In this document: positions 55,421 through 64,000 of the stretch, piece after piece
Position numbering within the stretch: the first letter of the stretch is position 1
How the letters are laid out: each line of letters opens with the position of its first letter
Assembly: GCA_964036045.1 (NCBI GenBank)
Contig: OZ038388.1
Location: 35,542,497-35,606,496 of the forward strand
Length of the DNA stretch: 64,000 nucleotides
DNA from: Eutreptiella sp. 'Long Island Sound 2002'
Lineage: Eukaryota > Euglenozoa > Euglenophyceae > Eutreptiales > Eutreptiaceae
Reading direction: 5' to 3'
The notes under the pieces: generated by a model
Told to the model about the DNA's origin: nothing
What the model saw: only the letters and a program-made list of their open reading frames with translations
Databases searched by the model: none
Position numbers and translations under genes: made by a program

Positions 55421-55445
55421 TGCGCAACTGGCCGCGGCGCCATTT

Positions 55446-55503
55446 TTCTGCCAGAAATCCGGCTCCGGCGCCATTTTTCTGCCAGAAATCCGGCTCCGGC
55501 GGG
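55446..55503 (+). repeat. Two tandem copies of about 31 bp beside the right MULE terminus
   Basis: TTTCTGCCAGAAATCCGGCT occurs twice in a row, with a GCGCCATT spacer. The left end has one inverted match (CGGATTTCTGGCAGAAA, near 54183). Confidence 0.7.
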
Positions 55504-55505
55504 TC

Positions 55506-55562
55506 TTTCTGCGGATAAGCCCTTATCCGCAGAAAAACGCATTTCTGCGGATAACACTTGCC
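55506..55562 (-). repeat. MULE right terminal inverted repeat
   Basis: It is the reverse complement of 54114-54170 over 57 bases and is followed by the duplicated ACCGTGAAT. Confidence 0.9.
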
Positions 55563-55571
55563 ACCGTGAAT

Positions 55572-56010
55572 AGCGTCAGCACTCACATCATTGACTGGAG
55601 TCAGTCACCGGCGATCGTGACTCGTGACTGAGTCATGACTCAGTCAACCCAAAAATGTGACTGTAGCGGGAATTGAACCGCCGCCGCAGGGCATGTTGTG
55701 CAGTCATGTACAGCTAAATTGGCATTAAAATTGCTGTAGCGTAGGTTCGATCCCGTCTGGGGTCAGCGCTTGAGCGATCGCTGGCGATCGCTCGCCCATG
55801 GGCGATCGATTGCCAGCGCGCCATGGTACAGATCGCAAAGGGAATCGAACCGCCGATCCGTGACTCCTAAGGGCGCATTCAGTCACAGTTACGGCGGGCA
55901 CGGTGACTTGACTGAGTCGACTGGAGCGGCGTGACTCGTGACTTGACTTGACTGAGTCAAAAAATCGTGACTCGTGACTGACTTGACTGAGTCAGCCCAG
56001 CACTGTATAC
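55572..56010. repeat. Palindrome and tRNA-T-arm cluster
   Basis: TGACTGAGTC/GACTCAGTC-type motifs recur at 55605-55650 and 55905-56000. GCGATCGC palindromes lie at 55770-55815. T-arm-like boxes occur near 55665 (minus, GGTTCAATTCCCGC), 55745 (plus, GGTTCGATCCC) and 55843 (minus, GGTTCGATTCCC). It has no gene; a composite SINE-like origin is possible. Confidence 0.5.
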
Positions 56011-57718
56011 CATAGAAAACGATAACTCTTTTGTGCTATCGGAATGTGTGGCCAATGTGATGAGGTGAGGGACACTTGCGAAAGGTGTCCATAGAGGCCG
56101 GACCCCTAGCACCACAAATCACAACTACGACCACAATTGGCTTCTCTCAAGCGCCATAAACGAAACCGTATGCGGCCCGGATGTTAAAGGGCGCCTCCCG
56201 ACTTGGCCCCCCCGCGCCGGGCCGCCACCGGTGACTTCTTGGCTCAAAACTTGGATTTGGCAAGGGCACCACCTAGGCTCTAGAATGGCTAGAGTAGAGT
56301 AGGGCCCGATATTATTATTGTAAATCTTGCTCAAATGTCATCTTTATGAACGAGTTTGTTTGAAAAAATGTTGCCATCAATGTACACATACCATGCCTTG
56401 TATATGCACGTGAGCGATGGCATACTCTTTGTGCCGTTGCTACGTGCTTGCGGTACTTCGAGATGGTCATGTCGCCCATCATGAGGTCATGCATTTTTCC
56501 ATCCAACTTGGTTGTCGTAGGCGCCCTTCCGGCTATCGAGAAGCGCTCACTATGTTGCACACTGGTGGCTACCGTCTGTGCTGGGTTTGTTGCATGCAAT
56601 ATTTTAGGGCCCTTGTTCCGCTTTCTCAACTCACTAGCAATTCGGTGCAAGAAGGTAGTTGGGTATGGAATAGGTTTGGCCAATGCCGATGGTGTGACAT
56701 GAAAGTACATGTACGAACCCCCCCGCTTTTATATTGAAAAATTAATTTTGTGTATGTGGAATTTTGTGGGGCCTTGGGAACCAAAATATGTTCTTTAGAT
56801 CCAAAAGGTAGGGAAAAAGTGGAACTTTGTTCAGTGGTGTAATGTGTGGGGATTTGGTATGTGACTCTAAATTGCAATTTTTCTCTCAAAGCCCTATGAA
56901 AGCCCCCCCCTTTGGTGTGGGCTTTCATAAAAAATTTGTCCACGAAAGGGGAGTTTCATACCAAATCCTAGCACAATAGGGGGGTTACCCTTTGGTACCC
57001 CTGGGTTCGTGGCGGTACGAAAGGGGGGGGCTTTCGTACCCTGTCATCGCCAAAAAGTGGGCAAAAAGAGGTCGTTAATGCATGAGACCCATGCTTTGTC
57101 CCTAACGACACCCCTTCCATTACAGGGGATATTCCGAAGGGTGCCACCAAGCTGCGGCACCGCAGACACCGTGACAGTGGGTGGAGGGCGCGTTGTCATG
57201 TGAGCACCCTATGCTTCTGTTGTGCTTTTATGCCTTTTGTGAGGGAGGGAGGGATGGTCCCATGGGAGATTTGGGTTCCGTGAGGTGCGGAGGTATGCAG
57301 AAAAACAGATCCGAAAATGTCCTGTAATCAGCTCCGAAGTCGCAATACGGTAGCCACGAAACGGCCCCCCAAAAGCCCTTTAAGAATTGTGTGGCGCAAA
57401 ATTTGGGTCCCAACAAAAGCCTAGTAACTTTCAGGGGGCTGTTTTGAGCCCGAAAGTGGGGGGGGGGGAGGCGTCATTTGGGTTCACGGAAAGCAGCGTT
57501 TTGAAACTGCCCGGCCCATCTTGCACAAGCTAAGTACTCCAGAACCCTTAGACGCGAGACCCGAAACGTTTGCAGCAAAGGCATCCACTGTTCATAGCCA
57601 ATGGGCGTTGCGTTCACCCCACCGATTTGGATGTGGAAGACAATTGCGCATGGCGTGAAAGACAATTGCGCATGGCTTGTCATTTGCGGACTTCAACATG
57701 CTCTCTGTGCGATTGTAG
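56011..57718. other. Intergenic sequence upstream of gene 1
   Basis: No convincing gene was seen. There are several C or G homopolymer runs (for example near 56717, 56908, 57020 and 57463). Part of it could hold the promoter and first exon of the gene whose exons begin at 57719. Confidence 0.4.
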
Positions 57719-59039
57719 GTTGGCCTATGGCCAAGCACATGGAGATCAACAGCCTCGAAGGCGAGGGTGTCCACGTACAATGCATCCACGAGTACTTGAC
57801 AGTCGCCTACCCCGACCGGGATCAAGCAGCATACGATGCGTTGCACGACATTTGCCAGTCCATTGGGGTCCCATTCCGCGTCCCGCAATTGGCCACGCGG
57901 AGTGCAAGCGATTTGCTTGCACTTGAGGGGTTATGCAAGTTGGCATTCCTTCGAGGTCTGTTGTGCTACACAAAGGAGGTAACCACCCACGTCCCCACCC
58001 ATCCTTCTGTCCATCACTCGTGTGCTTCCTAGGTGCGTCGCATGATGCCGTACCCTTGGCCGCTACGGCGTGGCTAGTTGAATCTTTGCATGTGGTCCCG
58101 TCCCTCTACGAACCTCGGGACCATTATTGCGCATTGTTGAAAACGATTACGCAATGCATAGCCAAGGGGTGTTTGCCAACGCACCCGGAGTTGAATACCG
58201 AGGTGACCTTCGTCCTTGGGCTTTTGCTTCAACGAGTGGTACTTTATACCGATGAGGAATCCGTGCAATATTGTGAGGTGCCATACCTACGGGAGAGCCT
58301 TGCCATCGTGGAAGGTACGTTTCACACCTCCAACATTTAACGAGCAAGCAAGACGGAACGGACACTTCACGGGGTTCGCAGTGGCGGATGACGCATGGAC
58401 GTCCCAATACACCCAAACACGCACACATTGTCCATCCGATGTAGGAGCCGCATGCGACGCAACCTTTCCCGTCAACGTGAATGCGCAATATTGCCTCGAA
58501 CTTGTTAAAGCCGGATCCAAACGTAGCTTGCAACCGGCGATTGTTAATCAACCAATCCGCAAGATTGCTGCCGCATTGACCCGAGGTATGGGCACATGCG
58601 CACCACTACCGCCCCCCCGCCTTGTATTATTCAATTGGATTTGGATTGCATGTGTGGCGCCGCGATCCTGTGCAGCATACGACCCATGATGTGCCTAGTG
58701 GACAACCGAATCATTTTGTCGCACTCAAAATATTCCTCCTATTCATTTGTCAATCCGCCATCTAATTTAATGGCGTCAAGCGCATTCTTATATGAGGTTG
58801 TTTCCTTCCTAAGGCGATTTGTTTGTTTGTCTCCAGACATCGCTACAGAGGCCGATGTGGCAGTTGCTTTGCAAGCATTGAGCAGTGCAGTGAGCCCCGT
58901 GATACAAGAGGGATCCGCCCAAGAGATTTGGTACGAGTTGGGCTTTGCCGTGCATTGCGCGGCAGCGGCCGTTTTGATGGACCCCAAGTGTTTGCAACAT
59001 TTCATGAATTTCATTGATCTCATCCTTTCCAAATATCAA
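57719..59039 (+). CDS. Host-like gene 1: four predicted exons, function unknown
   Basis: The exons are 57719-57978, 58033-58314, 58382-58585 and 58837-59039, with introns bounded by GT/AG (donors GTAACC, GTACGT, GTATGG). Protein-like runs are HVQCIHEYLTVAYPDRDQAAYDALH, PLAATAWLVESLHVVPSLYEP, VADDAWTSQYTQTRTH and DIATEADVAVALQALSSAVS. Phases agree for the exon 2-3 and 3-4 joins. The exon 1-2 join is out by one base, so a site is misplaced or the gene is damaged. It is mainly helical, perhaps a repeat scaffold. No family is recognised. The true start and end were not found. Confidence 0.5.
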
Positions 59040-59059
59040 GTGTGTGCACGGAGTCCGTT

Positions 59060-59064
<5 letters not shown>

Positions 59065-59099
<35 letters not shown>

Positions 59100-59110
59100 C
59101 CCCCCCCCGA
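59065..59110. repeat. (CT)n microsatellite followed by a C run
   Basis: About 16 CT repeats are followed by about a dozen C, lying just after exon 4 of gene 1, probably in an intron. Confidence 0.95.
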
Positions 59111-59273
59111 CCATGGTAGTGGTTGCAGAGTCACACTAGTAATCGTGGGATTATTATGTGGACGCATGGCCCGCAATTCGGGCAAAACCGCCTTCACACC
59201 TCGCTCCGGGATTTTGGACTATTTGAGGCTTCGCCACCTTTAGTAGTGCCGTCCCCCAAGGTTTCACTTGCAG

Positions 59274-59730
59274 TTTGTTGGAATCCGCACAGCGTCTCGA
59301 AGCTGTCGGCTATGATGCCTCACAAGGCGACACAAGGGAGCGGCCGCGGCGTTCACACCCCGCGTCCGCTCTCACCACCATTACAGATATTAAAATTGGG
59401 CATTATGGTGGATGGATATTGAATTCCTCTCAAAAAGGACACCCTCACCCGCATCTTTTGCGGGTATGCGGGGGATGCGGGGAAGTCGCTTGCCCGGATA
59501 GCGGTTGTCGGACGCGAGTCAACAACCCAAACCTCCCACGGGAAACCCCATGGCGTTCCTTTTTGTTCGTCCAGGATTCGTGGCTCTTGTACATTGCCGT
59601 TACCAATGCACTAGCATTTATCATGAGGTATCCGCTTGCATCCGCGTATCTTTTCCCGAATCTCGAGCATTGCAAGACCAGCACTGCGGGACACAACGTG
59701 AGGAGGGCACCTTGCATGAGACAGAGCGTG
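59274..59730 (+). CDS. Possible further exon, unidentified
   Basis: An acceptor-like TTTCACTTGCAG precedes the open frame ESAQRLEAVGYDASQGDTRE ... VCGGCGEVACPDSGCRTRV. The cysteine-rich part is suggestive, but the phase does not match exon 4 of gene 1 and the frame runs into the repeat at 59730. It could belong to gene 1, to gene 2 or to neither. Confidence 0.25.
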
Positions 59731-59945
59731 CGGAATGGCGGAATGGCGGAACGGCGGATGCGGAAATGGCGGGCTTGATTTGAGGAATTTGCGGAATTTG
59801 CCATTCCGCATCCGCCATTCCGCCATTCCGCAAACCCGTGCCGCCGTCCCGCAAACCCCTTCCGCCATCCCGCAAACCTGTTTCGCCATTCCGCAAACCT
59901 AGTCCGCCATTCCGTTTCCGCCATTCCCTTATTCCGCAAACCACA
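59730..59945. repeat. Inverted and tandem repeat of GGAATGGCGGAATG
   Basis: GCGGAATGGCGGAATGGCGG near 59732 is mirrored by its reverse complement near 59800-59830. CCGCCATTCCGCAAACC-type units then repeat irregularly to about 59945. Strong hairpins are possible. No gene was seen between here and about 60600. Confidence 0.8.
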
Positions 59946-60601
59946 ACCCCCATTTTGAATGAGGGTCACCAATCAAATTCAAATCCTTGATGGTTTAATC
60001 AATTAAATCAACATTGTCAAGCCCCATGGAGGGGGACACGGGCGTTTGAAAAGAACGACACAAAGAATGGCGTAAATATAATCGTCGTGCAAACAACGTC
60101 CCGCCCGAGCTCCCCTCAACCCTATCCCAGCCATTATATAATCCCAGCCCCGCGCAGATCATGCATCACCATGTGCACATCGTTTGTCCAAAAGCATCCA
60201 CAAATATTGGCCTCAATATGCTTCATTCAGCATCCCTTTGTGTGTGAAAGAGAGTCGAGTGCGCCTTAGGTAGATGCCAATCAGTTTTGAGTGCAAGAAG
60301 TGTATTTGCACTCCATTGAATGCTTTAATGTTCAAGGGCGTGCCCAATTGTGGGCAAATTGTCATTTGAAATCCACCGTATTGTCATTTGTGAAGTCCGC
60401 GAAATGGGCAAAGGAATGCTGCGAATCATCTTCGTTCATGGGGAATGTGAAGTGTTCAACTTTTACTATACCTTGGGGGCCGGGGGATGAAGTGGCGGGG
60501 GAGTGGTACATGCAGTTTGCAAACGGATGCACATGCGCGGCTCTAATGCGCACGCGTTGCACATGCATCTGTGTCCTGGAAACAACGGCGGAATTGTGCA
60601 G

Positions 60602-63600
60602 AAATCCCCTCTGATTTATGGAGCAGCAGTACGAGCAAGTATCCCGAAAACCACCTCGCAATCCTGTCCAATAGCAGCCCTGATCAGGTCGTCCCTCAGG
60701 TGGTTGAGGGGGGGAGCTCTTCGGGCTCCTCGGCTTTGTCGTTTGGCTTCTGCGGATTTCATAAGTGGCACGGATTGCATGGGTGTGCCCCTCCGAGAAT
60801 ACACCATACTGACATGATATGGAGGGGGCCCAGCCCCAGCCTAGTGCGCCCCAGAACACATATGGGTGAAATGGACGCCGGGTCATAGTGATTTTTTTGA
60901 CGGTTGCCGGTCATCCCAATTGAGGATCCGACCCAAAGGAGCCAAGATTTGGGCACAGAACATTACACAAATGTGCTGAGACCTCGCAGCGTTTCCTCTT
61001 CGCTTGTCAGTATTTTGTCCCTGTGCCGCAGGTATTGTCCGAGTGATGAAGTGCAGAAGACAGTGGCAGTGTCACCGAATTGGATGCACAGCCTCGCAGC
61101 TTTGGCTCAGCACGGCCTTCAAGATTCCAGTTCAGGTGCTTGCGATGCTGATGATGTTTTGCAGATCTCGTTGAGCGTCGCTTGCCAAGGGGACGCTGCT
61201 GCGGAGGCGGGCAGTGCTGCTTGTTCCGTCAGAATTCATGAGGAAGGGGGTAAACCTTCGCGCAGGCGCTTCTGAAACGTACCCGGATTGCCGAACGTGG
61301 CCGAAGGGTTTCGGCAGTGGCCCGTTGCCTCGGGGAGAGTGCTTATGATCTGACCCTTTTCGGAATTTGTACCCCGTTCCGATTTTCCGTTTCTATCAGA
61401 TGAGGCGATGGCACGCATTCGCGCCGGAGCGGTGCGGCAGCTCATGCGGCTCTCTGTTTCAGTCCAGGGTGATTTTGTCCAGGAGATGTTCGATGTCGCG
61501 ACACAGTTCCTCGAGAACGAGCATGAGCTGGTCTTGTGGGTTTACTCGCACACGGCGAATACACTCCCGGCGCAAAACCTCAGATGCCGACAGGTGTGGT
61601 TTTGTGGGTCACATCCGGGGAATATGGAAACAGGCGGTTGTGCCGAACGCAAGGAGTACGCGCATTACATGATTGCGGATGCAGTGCGCAAGCGATTAAC
61701 AGGGTGAGGCCCGTGTGCGCTGCTCGACATTGCATATGCCTTGGCAATGATGATTTGATGCAGCAATCCGCAAACGGGGCGAGGCCGTATGCCGGCCATG
61801 CTGCACATAATTGGTCAGGATTTAGGGAAGTTGGGCCAAAATTGCTAAACCGTGGAAAAATGCTGCACGACAAATTCGGTCTGCTTGCGGCAAAGAAGCC
61901 TGTTTTCCCTTCCAGCACCACAATGTGCTGGAGCGAGGGTTCAGAAAGTACGCACAACGGCTTGAGCAAGGGTTGGGCGAGGGGCGGGGCGATGGGGAAA
62001 TCCTGCAAGGTGTACCCAGCGTGTTGGAATGCCCAGCCCCGCGACTAGGCCGTTATGCTGAGTTTGGCAGCGCTTTGCTGCACATAACGGCTTTTACCAG
62101 GATGCACTAGATTTTGGGCGGGACATCCGGTGCAGCACACCATGATCCACACCTGCAGACACATGCACACATCGATGCCGTCTACTCATGTGCCTCGTCG
62201 AGTTGTCCTTTTAATTGAGGTTCTGAAAAGTCGAAGACACAATAAGCCGCCTGTGCACATCCGCACGCCAAGTGGATCTGTATCTATTGATCTATCATCT
62301 GTGATTTCATGTCACGTGCGATGGTGCATAGACAGATGTGAGCACAAGAAGTAGGAATGGCAAGAAAAATACGTGTGAGCAGCCGCTGGTTTTTGAGCCG
62401 CTCAACTGTTGCTTTCAATGCCCTGCAGCTGTTGGCTTTTGACGCACCTCAGGACAAGGAATGCCTGTATACTATGCAGACCCGTATGCCCAGGTTATGG
62501 GACCGTGTTTTGCCGCATCCAGTCCCTTGTCACTATTTCAGCTGCGAAACGTTGCCAAGATGCTGGAGGCATGTATCGTCACCAAAATGGACGAGAACCG
62601 AGTCCTGTCGGAGCACCACGACATGCAGCAGAGCCTTAAGACGGAATTGGATTTGGCGTCCATGCAACTCGATGAAGAGCTCAACACGTGGGAGGTCACG
62701 TCTTTGCTGTGTCCTCCTGTGCACACCCTTTGTGGCCCTGACATGGCGATCTCGACACGAAACCGACGTATGGATCTGAGACTCACCACGCGATGGAGCG
62801 CATTGCCATTAACGGACGGCCTGGGCAATTTTGTCCTGAATGTACCGAACCAGTCAGCGCCGCTCATCTTGCACATCGTGGCTGTTGGCGAGCACGCGTC
62901 AGACCCGATTGAGTGTACCTGCAGAGACATGTATCGGTGGACCCTGGTGCTCTGCTCGTCTGTGTGGCCATTGAATAATGCAGATACATTGAGAGGCGGC
63001 GGTGCCTCCCACAACGTCTCTGAAAGCGTGGCTTATTCAATGGCTGGCGGCCAGGCCCCAGAGTCCCTGCACTTTGGTTTGGTTCTTGTTGCCCGTTTAT
63101 GTCTGCGCTTGAGTGCATGTGCGTGTGCGTGCGACGGAAGCCACAGGCTTCGTTATTTCTTCCTTGTGCTCAGGAAGTAAGACGTGATTTGGACACAGCG
63201 AAACACGAGCATCAGAAGGGGCTGGCTGAACTGAAGTGGCGGACCACTTTCCAAACGGAGGTCAAAGTGAAGATAGAAAAACTGCAGAAGCTGCTTTACG
63301 AAGAGCAGCAGGAGCTGCAGGAGCGAAAGCACAAGATCCAGCGGCATGAGGCCATTGTGAATGAGCAAGGTGTGCTGTGTAGCCATGGGGACCAGCGTTT
63401 GGTTCAAGCCAACAACCCTATCTGCTCACTGGGAGGCACAGGAAGAAGAGTGGTAGGGGGTTAGGGAGGGCTCTATGGCCTAAAGACTAAGGGAGAGGCA
63501 CCTGGTACTCAAATTGCGTACCCAGTGCAGCAAGAAGGGCAAGAGAAGGAAGTGGGAGCTGATGCGAAAAGTGGCTCAAGCTGCTGTGCAGACCCCACGT

Positions 63601-63653
63601 CTGAGGATGTTTGCATTGGGAGAGACGCCCGCATATTTACGCAGTGTGTTTAA
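60602..63653 (+). CDS. Host-like gene 2: multi-exon gene with C-terminal coiled coil
   Basis: Predicted exons are 60602-60782 (less certain), 61032-61249, 61400-61594, 62542-62694, 63174-63369 and 63526-63653, ending in TAA. All have GT/AG borders and the phases agree at every join. Exon texts include ILSNSSPDQVVPQVVEGG, EVQKTVAVSPNWMHSLAALA, QLMRLSVSVQGDFVQEMF, LRNVAKMLEACIVTKMDENR and EVRRDLDTAKHEHQKGLAEL. The exons from 62542 to 63369 give about 115 residues of charged heptad-like sequence, a long coiled coil (KLQKLLYEEQQELQERKHKI). A structural or cytoskeletal role is possible, but no family is recognised. The 5' end was not found. Confidence 0.55.
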
Positions 63654-64000
63654 TTTTGGAAGTTTCTTGGATCACTGCCTTTTTCTACAGTTTTGAGGCG
63701 TGGGATTGCAAGCACTATTGAATGCGACCAACAGACCACCGTGTTTCGGTGTCTAAAACGCCGACACCGTTGCCTTTGGCGACAATCAGTGTGGAGTTTG
63801 AGCCCACGCCTCCTGGGAATGGCTGAAGGTGAAGCCTGCCAGCTTGGCAGGGGGCAGTGTTGTGTAATGGTGAGCAGTGTGACAAACAGTCCATTTTCAC
63901 CCATGATTGCAACCCTCTCTCATCCTCGTTCCAGCCCCCGAAGTTGTCGGAACCTGCCTGAACATTCTGCCAAAATGGCGCCACTTGCTGACAAACCAAG
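63654..64000. other. Downstream of gene 2
   Basis: No gene or repeat was recognised in the last 350 bases. It probably holds the 3' untranslated region of gene 2 and beyond. Confidence 0.4.

Larger units (their letters stand above)
54114..55562 (+). mobile_element. MULE-like DNA transposon
   Basis: Perfect 57-bp terminal inverted repeats (54114-54170 and 55506-55562) start GGCAAGTGTTATCCGCAG. They are flanked by the 9-bp duplication ACCGTGAAT (54105-54113 and 55563-55571). A 9-bp duplication with long inverted repeats is the hallmark of Mutator-like elements. At 1449 bp it is too short for a full transposase and carries a two-exon gene without a visible DDE core. It is therefore non-autonomous. 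Confidence 0.9.

Noticed and set aside
55770-55815. GCGATCGC palindromes, like the cyanobacterial HIP1 motif
   Set aside because: Only a few copies in one spot and the window is plainly eukaryotic, so no cyanobacterial origin is implied.

Overview
The window is eukaryotic nuclear DNA and almost entirely transposable elements. The only host-like coding sequence is a set of small exons separated by short GT-AG introns in the last 6.5 kb. Three full-length and one partial Ty3/gypsy chromoviruses, a LINE with endonuclease, reverse transcriptase and RNase H, and a MULE-type DNA transposon point to a large, repeat-rich genome. A green alga or other protist fits, but no species can be fixed from the sequence alone.

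The elements are nested, and the boundaries can be read to the base from LTR pairs and target-site duplications. From the left: the 3' half and probable 3' LTR of a chromovirus ('A', 1 to about 6300); a minisatellite of about 68 bp units (6307-7414); chromovirus 'B' (7415-31212), inserted inside that minisatellite; and the rest of the array (31213-33248). Element B is itself split by chromovirus 'C' (13778-24355, minus strand, duplication AGGAG).

The array abuts the 3' end of a minus-strand LINE (about 33249-53700). That LINE is split by chromovirus 'D' (35061-47919, minus, duplication CCGG) and by a small non-autonomous LTR element 'E' (49017-51252, duplication GCCGA). Removing the insertions leaves continuous reading frames in both B and the LINE. 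LTR pairs, compared by eye, give about 11 differences in 594 bp for E, about a dozen in 2.36 kb for B, 1 in 254 bp for C and none in 325 bp for D.

To the right lie a 1449-bp MULE-like element (54114-55562) with 57-bp inverted repeats and a 9-bp duplication, carrying a two-exon gene with a C/H-rich DNA-binding-like segment; a patch of palindromes and tRNA-like T-arms (55572-56010); and exons of two unidentified host-like genes (57719-59039 and 60602-63653). The second ends in a coiled coil.

The most interesting points concern the chromoviruses. In B, C and D, Gag and protease-polymerase share one frame and are separated by a single stop codon. In B and D the Gag frame opens inside the LTR and runs through the primer-binding site in the same phase. 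All three carry an extra segment between protease and reverse transcriptase, with a faint resemblance to the methyltransferase-like region of DIRS elements. C also carries a dUTPase.
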